This document shows, one piece after another, positions 46,335 through 56,930 of a stretch of 64,000 nucleotides of DNA. Every line of letters starts with the position of its first letter. Position 1 is the stretch's first letter. The stretch covers positions 48,237,980 to 48,301,979 of the forward strand of contig JAJKFL010000042.1 of assembly GCA_021186555.1 (NCBI GenBank), read 5' to 3'. The stretch comes from Reticulitermes speratus (lineage: Eukaryota > Arthropoda > Insecta > Blattodea > Rhinotermitidae). The position numbers and the translations under genes are program-made. Below the pieces are notes generated by a model, which worked only from the letters and a program-made list of their open reading frames with translations, ran no database searches and was not told the origin of the DNA.

Positions 46335-46951
46335 GACAGCTCGCTATGTACACTAATTGTTAGACAGCTCGCTATGTACACTAATTGTTAGACAGCTCGC
46401 TATGTACACTAATTGTTAGACAGCTCGCTATGTACACTAATTGTTAGACAGCTCGCTATGTACACTAATTGTTAGACAGCTCGCTATGTACACTAATTGT
46501 TAGACAGCTCGTTATGTACACTAATTGTTTGACAGCTCGTTATGTACACTAATTGTTAGACAGCTCGTTATGTACACTAATTGTTAGACAGCTCACTATG
46601 TACACTAATTGTTAGACAGCTCGCTATGTACACTAATTGTTAGACAGCTCGCTATGTACACTAATTGTTAGACAGCTCGCTATGTACACTAATTGTTAGA
46701 CAGCTCGCTATGTACACTAATTGTTAGACAGCTCGCTATGTACACTAATTGTTAGACAGCTCGTTATGTACACTAATTGTTTGACAGCTCGCTATGTACA
46801 CTAATTGTTAGACAGCTCGTTATGTACACTAATTGTTAGACAGCTCGCTATGTACACTAATTGTTAGACAGCTCGCTATGTACACTAATTGTTCGACAGC
46901 TCGCTATGTACACTAATTGTTCGACAGCTCACTATGTACACTAATTGTTCG
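46335..46951. repeat. 28-bp minisatellite, 22 copies
   Basis: Units begin gacagctcgctatgtacact and end in aattgtta. Variants cgtta, cacta and ttcga are present. Confidence 0.97.
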
Positions 46952-47076
46952 ATCGCATTTGGTCTTGTCCTTTTGCTGTGTTGTTAATCGTCATATGGTG
47001 TATTGTGTCAATACAATGTGTTGTGAAAGTGAGTGAAAAACAATTGGATGTATTAAAGATTGTGAACTGTCGACGA

Positions 47077-47119
47077 CCCCCTGAGGATGGCACAAAGTAT
47101 GCCGAAACATATGTAGGGG
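47077..47119 (+). ncRNA. hammerhead-like motif, ACATATGT family (best copy)
   Basis: CCCC at 47077-47080, CTGAGGA at 47081-47087, GGCA...TGCC, GAAA at 47104-47107, ACATATGT, A, GGGG at 47116-47119. A fully paired 4-bp stem I, with no core substitution apart from the extra T after A9. Confidence 0.62.
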
Positions 47120-47267
47120 CAAGAAATCATTGAAAATGAGTGTAGTGCATTTGTTGGATTGAAATAAAATTAATTAATTTATTATCAAAATGCACTGTAT
47201 ATATAATATAAAGTTTGTTAATATTGCTGTGTTCATATGTGTGACGCCGTGCAGTCTGGTCGAAGTT

Positions 47268-47320
47268 TACCGACGTTTCAGGTGAACTGCTTTCCTTCAT
47301 CATCAACCTGAAATCTGAGA
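47268..47320 (-). ncRNA. degenerate hammerhead-like motif
   Basis: The - strand contains TTGATGA and TGAAACGTCGG. C3 is lost and stem II is uncertain. Confidence 0.25.
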
Positions 47321-47379
47321 GCGTGATTAAACTAAAAATTATTATGAGGCCAAGAAGATAACTACATTGTCTGCCTTGA

Positions 47380-47455
47380 GCATGGAGGTAGCTTGTTCCC
47401 CTAAAAGTCGTTAACTGTCTACCAAACTACACGGTGTTATTTTTATAATTACTGT
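47380..47455 (+). mobile_element. decayed hammerhead-element end, GGAGG family
   Basis: gagcatggaggtagcttgtt, then cctaaaagtcg and accaaactacacggtgttat. The terminal box is well kept and the core is lost. Confidence 0.35.
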
Positions 47456-47480
47456 TACGAGAGCCTCAGATTTCTCTTGC

Positions 47481-47566
47481 TATACAAGGTATACACAAAA
47501 GAATGGTGCGGTTTCAATAGTGAAAACTATTGAAACCGCACCATTATTTTGTGTATATCCTGTATA
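47481..47566. mobile_element. palindromic hairpin MITE, copy 3
   Basis: Same sequence as 28451-28534 with a few substitutions. It ends 79 bp before the S2-S3 exon. Confidence 0.85.
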
Positions 47567-47645
47567 AGACAGTTTTACGCTTTGCAAAACATATACATTT
47601 AAAATTCTTTAGCCAGCTTCTACATCTGTTTCTTATGTATTTCAG

Positions 47646-47779
47646 ATATTCGATGACTTCATCTTCGCTTTCTTCGCCCTGGAGATGTCTGTCAAGATGG
47701 TCGCCATGGGAGTATACGGCAAGGGGACTTACCTTGCAGATGCCTGGAACAGACTCGACTTCTTCATCGTAATTGCTGG
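47646..47779 (+). CDS. Ca-alpha1T: T-type calcium channel alpha-1, domain I S2-S3 exon
   Basis: Second visible exon of the same channel. It encodes S2 ([20 protein letters not shown]), the S2-S3 linker ([13 protein letters not shown]) and the start of S3 ([12 protein letters not shown]). The acidic residue in S2 and the Asp of RLDFF are conserved features of voltage-sensor domains. The acceptor follows a pyrimidine-rich tract ending in ttcag at 47645. The donor is gg|gtaggt after 47779. The exon begins in phase 0 and ends after two bases of a glycine codon, completed by the T that opens the next exon. It is 134 nt long. The upstream intron is 14,324 bp, very large for one interval inside a voltage sensor, and almost entirely repeat-filled. 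Confidence 0.95.
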
Positions 47780-48322
47780 GTAGGTGTTAAGCTACCATAT
47801 CGTAACACCAGCAGTTGCCATAGTGGTGACCAAATTACTTGCTACCTGAGGTCCATAGCTGCAATCGGCACGGCGTGGTCGCTGCAAGGCTCGCCTCGGA
47901 GCGGCCTGACAGCATTATATCTGTTCCAAAAACATTTACCGTCTTGGGAGTACATTTTTATTTTCAGTGGCTGTGGACGTTTTTGAAACGGATATAAAAC
48001 GGTTGGTAGTTCGTGCGCATTGCACCCCCCTCCCCTTACTAGATTCTCATCCCCGCGCCACCAATCAAGTAATCCGGTCATTGTGGACTCTTCATCTGAC
48101 ACTTTTAGGCCGTGTTCTTGTTGTGACATTAGCCGACAGCCTGTAACCGGTTTCGATCCCAGGACATTCCATGTAATATTTGTACTTGCCAAAATATCAG
48201 CTCTATATCAGCAGGTTTACCTTTTCGAATATTTCACTTTTCCGCTGCCAAACATTACTCTGCCTAACCGCCATAGTAAACTGTCATCAGAAAGTCCGTT
48301 ATAACCTAGACATAACGTAATA

Positions 48323-48601
48323 CTGGTGGTTCCCAACCTGCTGGCGGTGAACCCCGGTCAGTCACGATACTATTTGAGGGCCACAACAGTTCACATAACT
48401 GCCAGCCATTCTCTTCTGTCGTAATTATCTTGATAAATGAACTGTGAATTCATGTGCAGCTGTTCCGATATTTCATATTCTTTTGCCATTATGTATTTTC
48501 TGAGTTAAGGGCTCGTAGGTATAAAACTATGAACATGTGGGGGTCCGTGAAATTTTTTTTAAAAAGGAGTCCATATACTCAAAAATTTTGGGGATCACTT
48601 G
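48323..48601. mobile_element. hAT-like MITE
   Basis: Left end ggtggttcccaacctgctgg; right end aaaattttggggatcact is an approximate inverse. The ttcccaacc-type terminus is typical of hAT (Charlie/Zaphod) elements. Confidence 0.55.
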
Positions 48602-48834
48602 TATAGATGTTCCCTGAGTACAGGATTCACTGACTGACAAGTCAGAAACCTTGCATTATGGAAATGAAATTTGAAGTAAACGTAATAATAATGTCGTAAT
48701 TAATCGATATCTATATCGATATGTATTGTAAGAATTTTACGAAGCATAGAAATACAGTGTGAACAAATTGCAGAGTTTTAAATATTGAAACAAGTGATGT
48801 CTATGGCAACCACTGTAATCAGCAAGATTGTCAC

Positions 48835-49160
48835 ACCAACACAACTTTCTTATTATTAACAATTATTAATCATATTCTCAGAGCGTCATGATTCGACTAT
48901 TTTAAATCATCTTCTGGCTGAGAGTGTAAAAACGTAGCCAAATTAAGAAAGTAAAAAATTACGAAAAAGTTGTACGTCAATTTCTAATAAAATCACATTC
49001 CAAAATTGATACTAACATTCTACAATTTTGTATATTTTTAAATGTTTATATTTTTATACTATCATTTAGCCCGATTATGATCTACAGGTATCGAAACATG
49101 TCGCTATAAAATTATATGATTATTATTAATAATAATAAAAAATTTGTGTTGATTGTGCGG
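48835..49160. mobile_element. degenerate foldback/hammerhead element in intron 2
   Basis: The arms (accaacacaactttcttatt ... attattaatcat) are inverted at 49115-49155. The left motif on the - strand reads CAGAAGA...GAATCATGAC. The right (49064-49109) reads TAGC, CCGATTA...GAAACATGTC, GCTA, keeping a 4-bp stem I but with two core substitutions. Confidence 0.55.
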
Positions 49161-49167
49161 AAATAGT

Positions 49168-49390
49168 ATCATTATTACAGATAACACAACGGAATGTCGA
49201 ATATTAAAATAAGACAATCATATTATTATTACAGATAACACAACGGAATGTCGAATATTAAAATAAGACAATCATATTATTATTATTACAGATAACACAA
49301 CGGAATTTCGAATATTAAAATAAGACAATCATATTATTATTATTACAGAAAACACAACGGAATATCGAATATTAAAATAAGACAATCACT
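49168..49390. repeat. 54-57-bp tandem repeat, 4 copies
   Basis: Units with acagataacacaacggaatg and aatattaaaataagacaatc, starting at about 49177, 49231, 49288 and 49345. The spacer (ATT)n varies. It ends some 40 bp upstream of the S3-S4 exon. Confidence 0.92.
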
Positions 49391-49430
49391 TTGCCCCAGA
49401 AGGTAAAATATGCATTGATGTTTGTTTCAG

Positions 49431-49528
49431 TGCCGCGGAGTATTGTTTGAACGTGGAGAACATGAACCTATCAGCAATAAGAACTATCCGTGTGCTGCGA
49501 CCGCTGAGAGCAATAAACAGGATACCGA
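49431..49528 (+). CDS. Ca-alpha1T: T-type calcium channel alpha-1, domain I S3-S4 exon
   Basis: Third visible exon. It encodes the end of S3, a short loop ([14 protein letters not shown]) and the S4 voltage-sensor helix [18 protein letters not shown]. Arginines recur at three-residue spacing ([14 protein letters not shown]), the gating charges of voltage-gated cation channels. The acceptor is tttgtttcag at 49421-49430 and the donor is a|gtgagt at 49529. The exon carries one base finishing the previous glycine codon and ends with one base of the next codon, predicted to be serine by family comparison. The expected following exon (S4-S5 linker, S5 and pore) was not found in the remaining 14.5 kb. 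Confidence 0.95.
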
Positions 49529-50100
49529 GTGAGTTGCTGTCTGTGTTCAGACTATTTTGAATTACTCTGCGATGTAGTGGCGATTTTCTTAAAATAGAAA
49601 CGGAACACCCTGTATCAGTACCAGCAGTATCCGTGATGCGTCACGCTAAATTGTTGGTTCATATTTCGTTAGTAAGTCCAGTTGTTGCACGGTGTGTTTG
49701 GACATATGTGAGGAAGAGCTTTGCGCAATTTGTGACATCTTTATTTAGTGTTACAACGTGTAACGGGTAACGGTCTGAACTGGGCAGTTTGTACGTCATG
49801 TCGTGGTGAGTGTCGGGCTCCGAAATATCATGTCGTGATGCTGCGTACCCATTGTTTAATATTTTGAAAGTTTCTGGGTCGATGACATAGAAAATCGCCA
49901 CTGCAAAAATGTCTTTCAAATTTGTAGCATGACAAATTACTGGTATAAACTGACAGATTTAATTGAATTCTAATTGAGACAACGTGTAAAATTTAATATT
50001 TTAGACCTCTAAGCTACTTTTGACACTTGACCCCTTCAACAAGACCATTTTATTTCTTTTTAAATTCGATACTCTCTGATTTATTTCCCTCCCACGACGA
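49529..50100 (+). other. unassigned intron sequence after the S3-S4 exon
   Basis: No further exon recognised. An ACACCCTGTAT end near 49607 may be a lone TIR. Confidence 0.4.
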
Positions 50101-50104
50101 AATT

Positions 50105-50500
50105 GTTTGGTTAGTTAGTGCGTTAATTAGTTAGTTAGTTCTTTAATTAGTTATTTATTTAGTTAGTTATTTGGTTATTTAGTTAGTTAATTAAGTAGTT
50201 TGTTAATTAGTTTATTAGTTAGTTCGCTAATTAGGTAGGTCTTTAATTAGTTAGTTAGTTATTTAGTTAGTGCTTTAATTAGTTAGTTAGTTGTTTAGTT
50301 ACTTAGTTAGTTAGTTAATTTGACAGTTTGTTAATTAGTTAGTTAATTAATTAGTTATTTAGTTAGTGCGTTAATTAGTTAGTTATTTAGTTACTTACTT
50401 AGTTAATTTGGTAGTTCGTTAATTAGTTAGTTAATTAGTTAGTTATTTAGTTAGTTAGTTAGTGCGTTAATTAGTTAGTTAGTTAGTCAGTTAATGTTAA
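50105..50500. repeat. (TTAG)n/(TTAATTAG)n degenerate repeat
   Basis: ttagttagttaattag with gcgttaattag interruptions. Similar to the tails of LINE 3' ends, but no LINE remnant was seen beside it. Confidence 0.9.
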
Positions 50501-50817
50501 AAGTAGGGCAGCACTCGTCAATCGAAGATCAATACGCTCTGTGTATTAAACAAGGACAGAACGCCTCACTGTCGATATTGACACATAAGTACAATAACTA
50601 CTGTTTCTCGGTCTATCTGTTGGATACAAACAGCAACACTTTGTGACAAACCGGAAACAACTTTTGTTCCTCTTTATAACGGCTCCATTGATAATGATCC
50701 TTATAGCCGAAACGTGGGCATGAATGTAATTACGATGGTACAGATTTTGTGTCTTGGTATTAGTTGTGGTAATGAACAGTATCGACCGGCAATAGGCAGA
50801 TAAGATGAGAGTTACGG

Positions 50818-51150
50818 GTATGTCGTGTCGTGTCGTGTCGTGTCGTGTCGTGTCTTTTTGTGTCTTGTCGTGTCCTGTCTTGTCGTGTCTTGTCGTGTCT
50901 TGCCTTGCCTTGTCGTGTCGTATCGTGTCTTTGTCGTGTCGTGTCGTGTCGTGTCGTGTCGTGTCGTGTCGTCGTGTCGTGTCGTGTCGTGTCGTGTCGT
51001 GTCGTGTCGTGTCGTGTCTTGTCGTGTCTTGTCGTGTCTTGTCTTTTTGTGTCTTGTCGTGTCGTGTCTTGTTGTGTCTTGTCGTGTCTTGCCTTGCCTT
51101 GTCGTGTCGTATCGTGTCTTTGTCGTGTCGTGTCGTGTCGTGCCGTGTCT
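50818..51150. repeat. (GTGTC)n pentanucleotide array
   Basis: Mostly gtcgt/gtgtc. A composite block (gtctttttgtgtcttgtcgt through gtatcgtgtctttgtc) occurs twice about 190 bp apart. Multiple frames are open on both strands as an artefact. Confidence 0.95.
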
Positions 51151-51354
51151 CAGCTGAAGCACTACCTCATTACAGGATTGTGAGCTTCTCCATCAGAAAA
51201 GCAAATTGCTTGCTGCCATGACGTCATTATGAACAAGGAAGCACACTAAGTATTCAACTGAAAGAAACCGTTTGACAATATTAAAATGAACTGTTGTAAT
51301 TGGTCACTATTTTACTTATTTTATTTGGGTTTAAATCTGGAGTGTGTGTGTGTG

Positions 51355-51690
51355 TGTGATCAGGATTGTGAGGAGAATATTTGGAGCTAAGACAGAGGAA
51401 GAAATACGAGAACTGCATAATGAGAAACTTTAGGATTTGTGCTTTTTACCAGATACTACTAGCTGCAGGACATCACGGAAAAATGGATGGGTTGGTCATG
51501 CAGCATGCATAGTACATGTAGGAAATGTTGGGAAAAGACATTAGTCAGAAATACTGAAGATAACAGATAAGTTTTAAGATCTAGGCAAAGATGGACTCAT
51601 CATCTATATAGTAAAACAAGATGTCTGCCTGTGGCAGCAGCCACAATTTATCAGGAAGTAATAGAGAGGGGCTTGGAATTTTGGTGGTAG
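51355..51690 (+). pseudogene. LINE fragment
   Basis: It encodes RIVRRIFGAKTEEEIRELHN, then a stop and decayed tail motifs (gggttggtcatgcagcatgc, agatctaggcaaagatgga). Interrupted at its 3' side by the type A SINE. Confidence 0.75.
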
Positions 51691-51695
51691 TTGTT

Positions 51696-51989
51696 TGTAA
51701 AGGTAAAGGTAAAGTCCTCCCTAGAACGGGCCATGAAAGCCCAGAGGGGGGAGTAGAGGTATAGCTGTACTCTTTCTTTAACCCTGGCACTAGATGGGGG
51801 TGGGTGGTCAACTCCACGCCCCGGCCGCTTTACCCCCGGGAAAGAGACCCGGTACCCATTTTATAGGAGGCTGGGTGGGCCCCAGGGCCGGTCTGGATGG
51901 CTGCGGAAAATCTCGCCCCCACCGGGATTCGATCCCCGGACCGTCCAGCCCGTAGCGAGTCGCTATACCGACTGAGCTATCGCGGCCCA
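51696..51989 (-). mobile_element. SINE type A, with target duplication
   Basis: Full-length - strand copy. A perfect 11-bp duplication tggtagttgtt lies at 51685-51695 and 51990-52000. The 3' tail is (GGTAAA)3. Inserted at the end of a LINE fragment, and among the best preserved copies here. Confidence 0.95.
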
Positions 51990-52029
51990 TGGTAGTTGTT
52001 GGAAGGTTATGATATATACTGTGACAGAT

Positions 52030-52279
52030 ACAGTAGAACCCCCGTTTTCGTGGATTCGGTATCAGCGGTTTACCGCGGATACCGAAAATATTAACACATT
52101 CCCTGCCAAAGTCGACCATGGTCGATTTAAGTATTACGTTTTAATTTGCCAGCGTCGACTTTAGTGGATCTAAAGTTTGCTCTTTTTTTATATATATAGA
52201 TTTCGCTACTATCCGCGGTTTCGGGCATCCGCGGTAGGTCTTGGAACGTATCACCCGCGGATACGGAGGGACTACTGTA
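52030..52279. mobile_element. Tigger/pogo-like MITE
   Basis: cagtagaacccccgttttcg at the left and ggatacggagggactactg at the right (CAGTAGT inverse), with ccgcgg-rich interior. TA-flanked. Confidence 0.65.
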
Positions 52280-52289
52280 CGCTTAAAAG

Positions 52290-53030
52290 AAGGGCAGACA
52301 TATTGTTTCGGTCGGCATTGCAGGAGCCTACTGTGCCGAGAACATATCAAGCGAAGAACCTTTTACATTCGTGGGCTGAATATTAATTGAAGACGTGAGT
52401 TGAGAAACCCTTAGATGTGTGGTGCTTATACTGAGGGTTCTATCGAAGGTTTATCTGTGGAAATCGTAGTTAAGAGAAGGGTTTCAACATTTACCGTTGA
52501 AAGTTCAACGTTAGTAGACAGGTTTCAGATAACTTGGGAGAAGATGGGCGCTTTAGAGTCTCCTGGCTCAATAGTGGTAAAGTAGCTAGCACCTGTGAAC
52601 ACTGTAATGAACCTACTGGTTCAGTAAAATGATTGCCCTATGGAAATGCTTTGCGAATGAACCTTTAAGCCACATTGAATATAGGACTGCAGTTCTGAGG
52701 TTCTCTGTTCTCCATCAGGTACGTGTTCGGCTTTTATCACTGATTAAACGGCGTGTTGTGTAACAGAGCTGTTTGTAGTGTAAGACAAGTGTCATAAAGT
52801 GACCACTGTACACGTGGCCGTGCTACAGACACCGACAGGGCTTTCGTACGTTAGATGGTGGAAAATAAGAAGAATGAAGAAAGATAAGGACAGGAGATAA
52901 GCTATAGAAGTTAAAAGAGAAGGCGAAAAAAACACCACAGAGCCTTTATGGGGAGTTGATCTCAGTAAACAATCTATTTTTTTCGATAAAGGAAGGAGCT
53001 TCTATTTTTCTTTTTTGTTCTTCCTCTGGG
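52290..53030. other. unassigned sequence
   Basis: A possible very decayed LINE tail near 52540-52625 (gaagatgggcg ... cctgtgaacactgtaatgaacc). Nothing else recognised. Confidence 0.35.
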
Positions 53031-53969
53031 AACGTATAATGCTGAGACACTAAGGATTATCTAACGTGTAATGCTGAGACACTAAGGATTATCTAACGTG
53101 TAATGCTGAGACACTAAGGATTATCTAAAGTGTAATGCTGAGACACTAAGGATTATCTAACGTGTAATGCTTAGACACTAAGGATTATCTAACGTGTAAT
53201 GCTGAGACACTAAGGATTATCTAACGTGTAATGCTGAGACACTAAGGATTATCTAACGTGTAATGCTGAGACACTAAGGATTATCTAACGTGTAATGCTG
53301 AGACATTGAGGATTATCTAACGTGTAATGCTGAGACACTAAGGATTATCTAACGTGTAATGCTGAGACACTGAGGATTATCTAACGTGTAATGCTGAGAC
53401 ACTGAGGATTATCTAACATATAATGCTGAGACACTGAGGATTATCTAACGTATAATGCTGAGACACTGAGGATTATCTAACGTATAATGCTGAGACACTG
53501 AAGATTGTCTAACGTATAATGCTGAGACACTGAGGATTATCTAACGTGTAATGCTGAGACACTGAGGATTATCTAACGTATAATGCTGAGACACTGAGGA
53601 TTATCTAACGTATAATGCTGAGACACTGAGGATTATCTAACGTATAATGCTGAGACACTGAGGATTATCTAAGGTATAATGCTGAGACACTGAGGATTAT
53701 CTAATGTATAATGCTGAGACACTGAGGATTATCTAACGTGTAATGCTGAGACACTGAGGATTATCTAACGTATAATGCTGAGACACTGAGGATTATCTAA
53801 CGTATAATGCTGAGACACTGAGGATTATCTAATATATAATGCTGAGACACTGAGGATTATCTAATGTATAATGCTGAGACACTGAGGATTATCTAACGTA
53901 TAATGCTGAGACACTGAGGATTATCTAATGTATAATGCTGAGACACTGAGGATTATCTAACGTGTAATA
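53031..53969. repeat. 32-bp minisatellite, about 29 copies
   Basis: Units contain taatgctgagacactgagga and ttatctaacgta. A left block has actaagg/cgtg and a right block actgagg/cgta, a polarity gradient along the array. Confidence 0.97.
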
Positions 53970-54269
53970 AATTTTACATGCTTCCTCTTTCCCACAATTT
54001 AGTAGCATTGTGGAGAGAATTCATTCGTATTGACACCGTGCAGGTTTCAAATCTCACTTTATTTGAATATATGATAGTTGTGACTCACATTGTGTAGGAT
54101 CCCTATTCGAGGCTTGACTGGGACAAGCTGTACCCGACAAAGGCGTGTTTTTAATTGTCCTCGTTCCTCCAAATCATTCTTTGACAGTAGCACCATGCGC
54201 ACTTTGCGTGACCATATAACACGTAACGCAAAAATTAATATCCTCTGCATTATTATTAATTTTTGTTAA

Positions 54270-54420
54270 AGTAAATCACCTTAAGATAGGGACAGGTGGC
54301 GGGCTGTTGTGAGTGCGGTAATGAACCTTCGGGTTCCATAAAACGCGGGGAATTTCTTGACTAGCTGACGACCTGCTAGCTTCTCAAGAAGGACTCTGCT
54401 CCGTGGAGTTAGTTAGTTAG
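54270..54420 (+). pseudogene. LINE 3'-end fragment with (TTAG)n tail
   Basis: gacaggtggcgggctgttgt, gtaatgaaccttcgggttcc (codes for ..VMNLRVP), then gcggggaatttcttgactag, cttctcaagaagg and gttagttagttag. Defines the 3' terminus of the LINE family. Confidence 0.8.
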
Positions 54421-54582
54421 TTTAAGTCACCTTAATGGTGATATATAGACTGTCTACACTCATCAATTTTATGGCCTTTTCCCATCCTCAAGTGTACTGA
54501 AATTAATACAGTTGATATAGCATTAACTATCGGGAAGGCGAAACACTGCTGAAACATAGTATTAGGAGTGTTACATAATTAT

Positions 54583-54825
54583 GTAAAGGTAAAGCAATCC
54601 CATTACAGGCCTGGACAGGCCCTTAGGGCTCCAGGAGTTTGAGGCTCCCAAGTTTTTAGACAATCGGAACATGAAGGTGGTAAGGTTGTCAGCCCTACGC
54701 ACCGGCCGCCTTTACCCCCCAGGAAAGATTCCTGGTACTAATTTCTGTTAGAGGCTGAGTCGACCTCAGGGCCATAGTGCGACCGAAACGATTATGTCAA
54801 TGAAAAATTCCAATGACACCATCGG
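54583..54825 (-). mobile_element. SINE type E, with target duplication
   Basis: Body as in 29485-29780. An 11-bp duplication tacataattat lies at 54572-54582 and 54826-54836. 5'-truncated just after the gacaccatcg segment. Confidence 0.88.
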
Positions 54826-54949
54826 TACATAATTATATACTCGTTCTTTAACAGAAAAGAGAGTCAGATTTGGACAATGCAAAATGTCGATAAGGTTAAC
54901 GAGTTTAGATATGTCATGTCATCGTCAGAAGCTCATGGAATTGTATTGG

Positions 54950-55085
54950 AGTCTGAGGGTGGTTGAAGACAGGGTTCTGAGGGACTAATTGAACCTAAGA
55001 GGGAGCAAGCAGCAGGGGACTGGAGAAAAATACATAAAGAGAAGCTTCATGATTTGTACGTTCACTGCATGATGTTACTTTTTAT
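54950..55085 (+). pseudogene. LINE fragment
   Basis: Codes piecewise for a VVEDRVLR-like element, KREQ, GDWRKIHKEKLHDLYVH and similar. This is the region before the GHVARM motif. Frameshifted. Confidence 0.65.
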
Positions 55086-55139
55086 TGGAGGGCAAATCTG
55101 TCGTCAAGGAGATTTCCAAAGGAAATTATTCCGAAATTG

Positions 55140-55215
55140 GAGGATATGACGCTGTGTCATTCAGTGAGTCGTTCCCGACGTTTCGAAGGATTGTATTGCC
55201 TTCGAAACGTCAGGA
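55140..55215 (-). mobile_element. foldback remnant with GAAACGTC arms
   Basis: The arms ttcccgacgtttcgaagg and ccttcgaaacgtcaggaa flank a 9-nt centre, and a tatgacgctgtgt box precedes. No CTGANGA core. Confidence 0.5.
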
Positions 55216-55219
55216 ACTA

Positions 55220-55910
55220 CTCACCAACTACATATCATCACATCCCAAGAGTCCTAAATCTTCAGTAGCACCGCTGTGAGAACCTTAAATGTCGCGTTTA
55301 GAAATTTCGGTAAAGAAACAATGATCTGCTCAGGCTAATTATATATATATATACGCTTATATTTTAGAAGACGTTTGGCCTTTAGACTTAAAACAGAGTG
55401 TTCCTTTTATCACGGCACCGAGCACGGCAGCTTTATCGTATAGAAGGCCTTCATCTGCCGCGGCTTTCTGTGACAGCCGCGGTGCACAGGACAGCGATTA
55501 GAGAAACGCTCTGTGATACGAGGGTAAATGTTATGACTTCAGGAAAGTGTAAGACGTGAGCTAAGGCAGAAAGCGATCGATAGCAAATTGCTGCCTGTCC
55601 AAAGAGTGGACAGGAAGCTTTGAACCGAAAACACGGCTTGACATCTGCCTCGATTGACCTCGATATATCACGAACACTTGGCACAAACTGTCCCCTAAGA
55701 AAATGGATGACCTTCTTTCTGTTGTCACTGACAAGGTCTTAAACACTTGTTCACCGGGTAGAGTTTCTCTTACGTCATACTTTTTGAGTATACGGTTGCA
55801 AGATGTGTTATAACCTACTGGAGAGCTTTATGAATTACGAAGTGTAAATCATTCTAAATTTGCAACCGCTCTCATTACTAAAATTGAAAGTATTGTGGAA
55901 TAATAAGCAT
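55220..55910. other. unassigned sequence
   Basis: A (TA)n near 55342 and overlapping short frames on the - strand (55451-55746). No family recognised. Confidence 0.4.
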
Positions 55911-55928
55911 TTATATGTATGGGAAACC

Positions 55929-56181
55929 GATCCCAGTGGCCGCGCGGTCTAAGGCGTGGGTCTACGGCCGCTCGCTTACTGGGATTGTGGGTTTGAATCC
56001 CGCCGGGGGCATGGATGTCTGTCTGTTGTGAGTGTTGTGTGTTGTCAGGTAGAGGTCTCTGCGACGAGCTGATCACTCGTCCAGAGGAGTCCTACCGAGT
56101 GTGGTGTTCTGAGTGTGATCGTAAAGCCTCGAAAATGAGGAGGCCTAGGCCCCCAAGGGGCTGTTGCGCCATAGGAAAAAA
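55929..56181 (+). mobile_element. SINE type C, with target duplication
   Basis: Head gatcccagtggccgcgcggt and B box gggtttgaatccc. A long, leucine/serine-like variable region lies between the boxes. The 17-bp duplication tatatgt[a/t]tgggaaacc (55912-55928 and 56182-56198) has one mismatch. Confidence 0.93.
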
Positions 56182-56692
56182 TATATGTTTGGGAAACCTT
56201 TGTGCTCAGGTCAGGGGTTCTTAGTGGGAAGAATATAAAGTTCTTTGACTTTATTGAATGTGACACTGCACGAAGATATGAAGGTAGAAGATAATTAATA
56301 CTGAAATTTGTTCAAATTTCAGATATTTTTGAAAGACGGTAAGATATTCAAACTGAATGCAGAATACGTTAAATTTGTTCATTCATTTTTCATGCTTGAA
56401 TGAAGATGAAGCAAACTGCAGCCCGCGTAGGCGTTCGAAAGTATTGTTTGTGCAGATTGTGAAGAGGAAGACACATATATATATGTGTGTGTATATACAT
56501 ATATCTACATGGATGGAGCTGAATAATCTTAAAAACCCTGCCAATCCATCACACTTTTTCACATCGTTGTTATTCCAAGATAGGACATGAAAAAAGAATT
56601 TTCTATTCGATGTTCAGAATGATTCTGTTTTCGTCGCGCTTTGCATACGCTTCCAGTTTTACAGAGAACAAGAGTGGAATAAAATCAAAGCT

Positions 56693-56930
56693 CACTGTAG
56701 TATAGCTCAGTAAGTGTAGTGATTATGCTACGGATTGGAGGAGTAAGGAATCGGGGTTCGATCCCCAGTAAGGGCAGACATTTTTCTCTTCTGTCTAATG
56801 TCCAGACGGGCCTGCGCCTGACGCAGATTGTTTCCATATAGTGCCGAGGAGAAGAATTCATGGAGCTATACTTCCATTTCGCTTTACGTCTTTATGGCGT
56901 CAACACCTACGACTTTAGTCTTGCGCAGAA
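56693..56930 (+). mobile_element. SINE type F
   Basis: Head tagtatagctcagtaagtgt and B box ggggttcgatcccc. The 3' domain is gaattcatggagctatactt. Confidence 0.8.

Larger units (their letters stand above)
46030..47175. mobile_element. foldback/hammerhead element, ACATATGT family, copy 2
   Basis: Left arm caaatccaacaaatgcacta and inverse right arm (gtagtgcatttgttggattg). Box aaaatgcactgta follows at 47188. Each arm has an intact-core motif. The loop is expanded by a 28-bp array. Confidence 0.9.
33322..47645 (+). other. intron between S1 and S2 exons
   Basis: A 14,324-bp intron with GTAAGT at the 5' end and TTCAG at the 3' end. It holds a Harbinger element, SINEs on both strands, three foldback elements, hammerhead-like motifs and the 17-bp, 65-bp and 28-bp arrays. 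No additional exon was recognised inside it. Confidence 0.9.
47780..49430 (+). other. intron between S2-S3 and S3-S4 exons
   Basis: A 1,651-bp intron with GTAGGT donor and TTTCAG acceptor. It contains a hAT-like MITE, a degenerate hammerhead-like foldback pair and a four-copy tandem repeat ending about 40 bp before the acceptor. Confidence 0.9.

Noticed and set aside
50640..50725. Another hammerhead-like copy (GAAACGTGGG near 50709)
   Set aside because: Only the GAAACGT half is convincing. The core reads TTGATAA and no stem I could be paired. The same judgement applies to 38540-38575 and 19610-19650.
50805..51221. Long frames on both strands with Ser/Cys/Val or Thr/Arg/His repeats
   Set aside because: Direct translation of a (GTGTC)n array.
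56693..56780. Functional tRNA gene (A and B boxes present)
   Set aside because: No complete cloverleaf could be drawn, and the sequence continues into a SINE body shared with other copies. The same applies to the other SINE heads.
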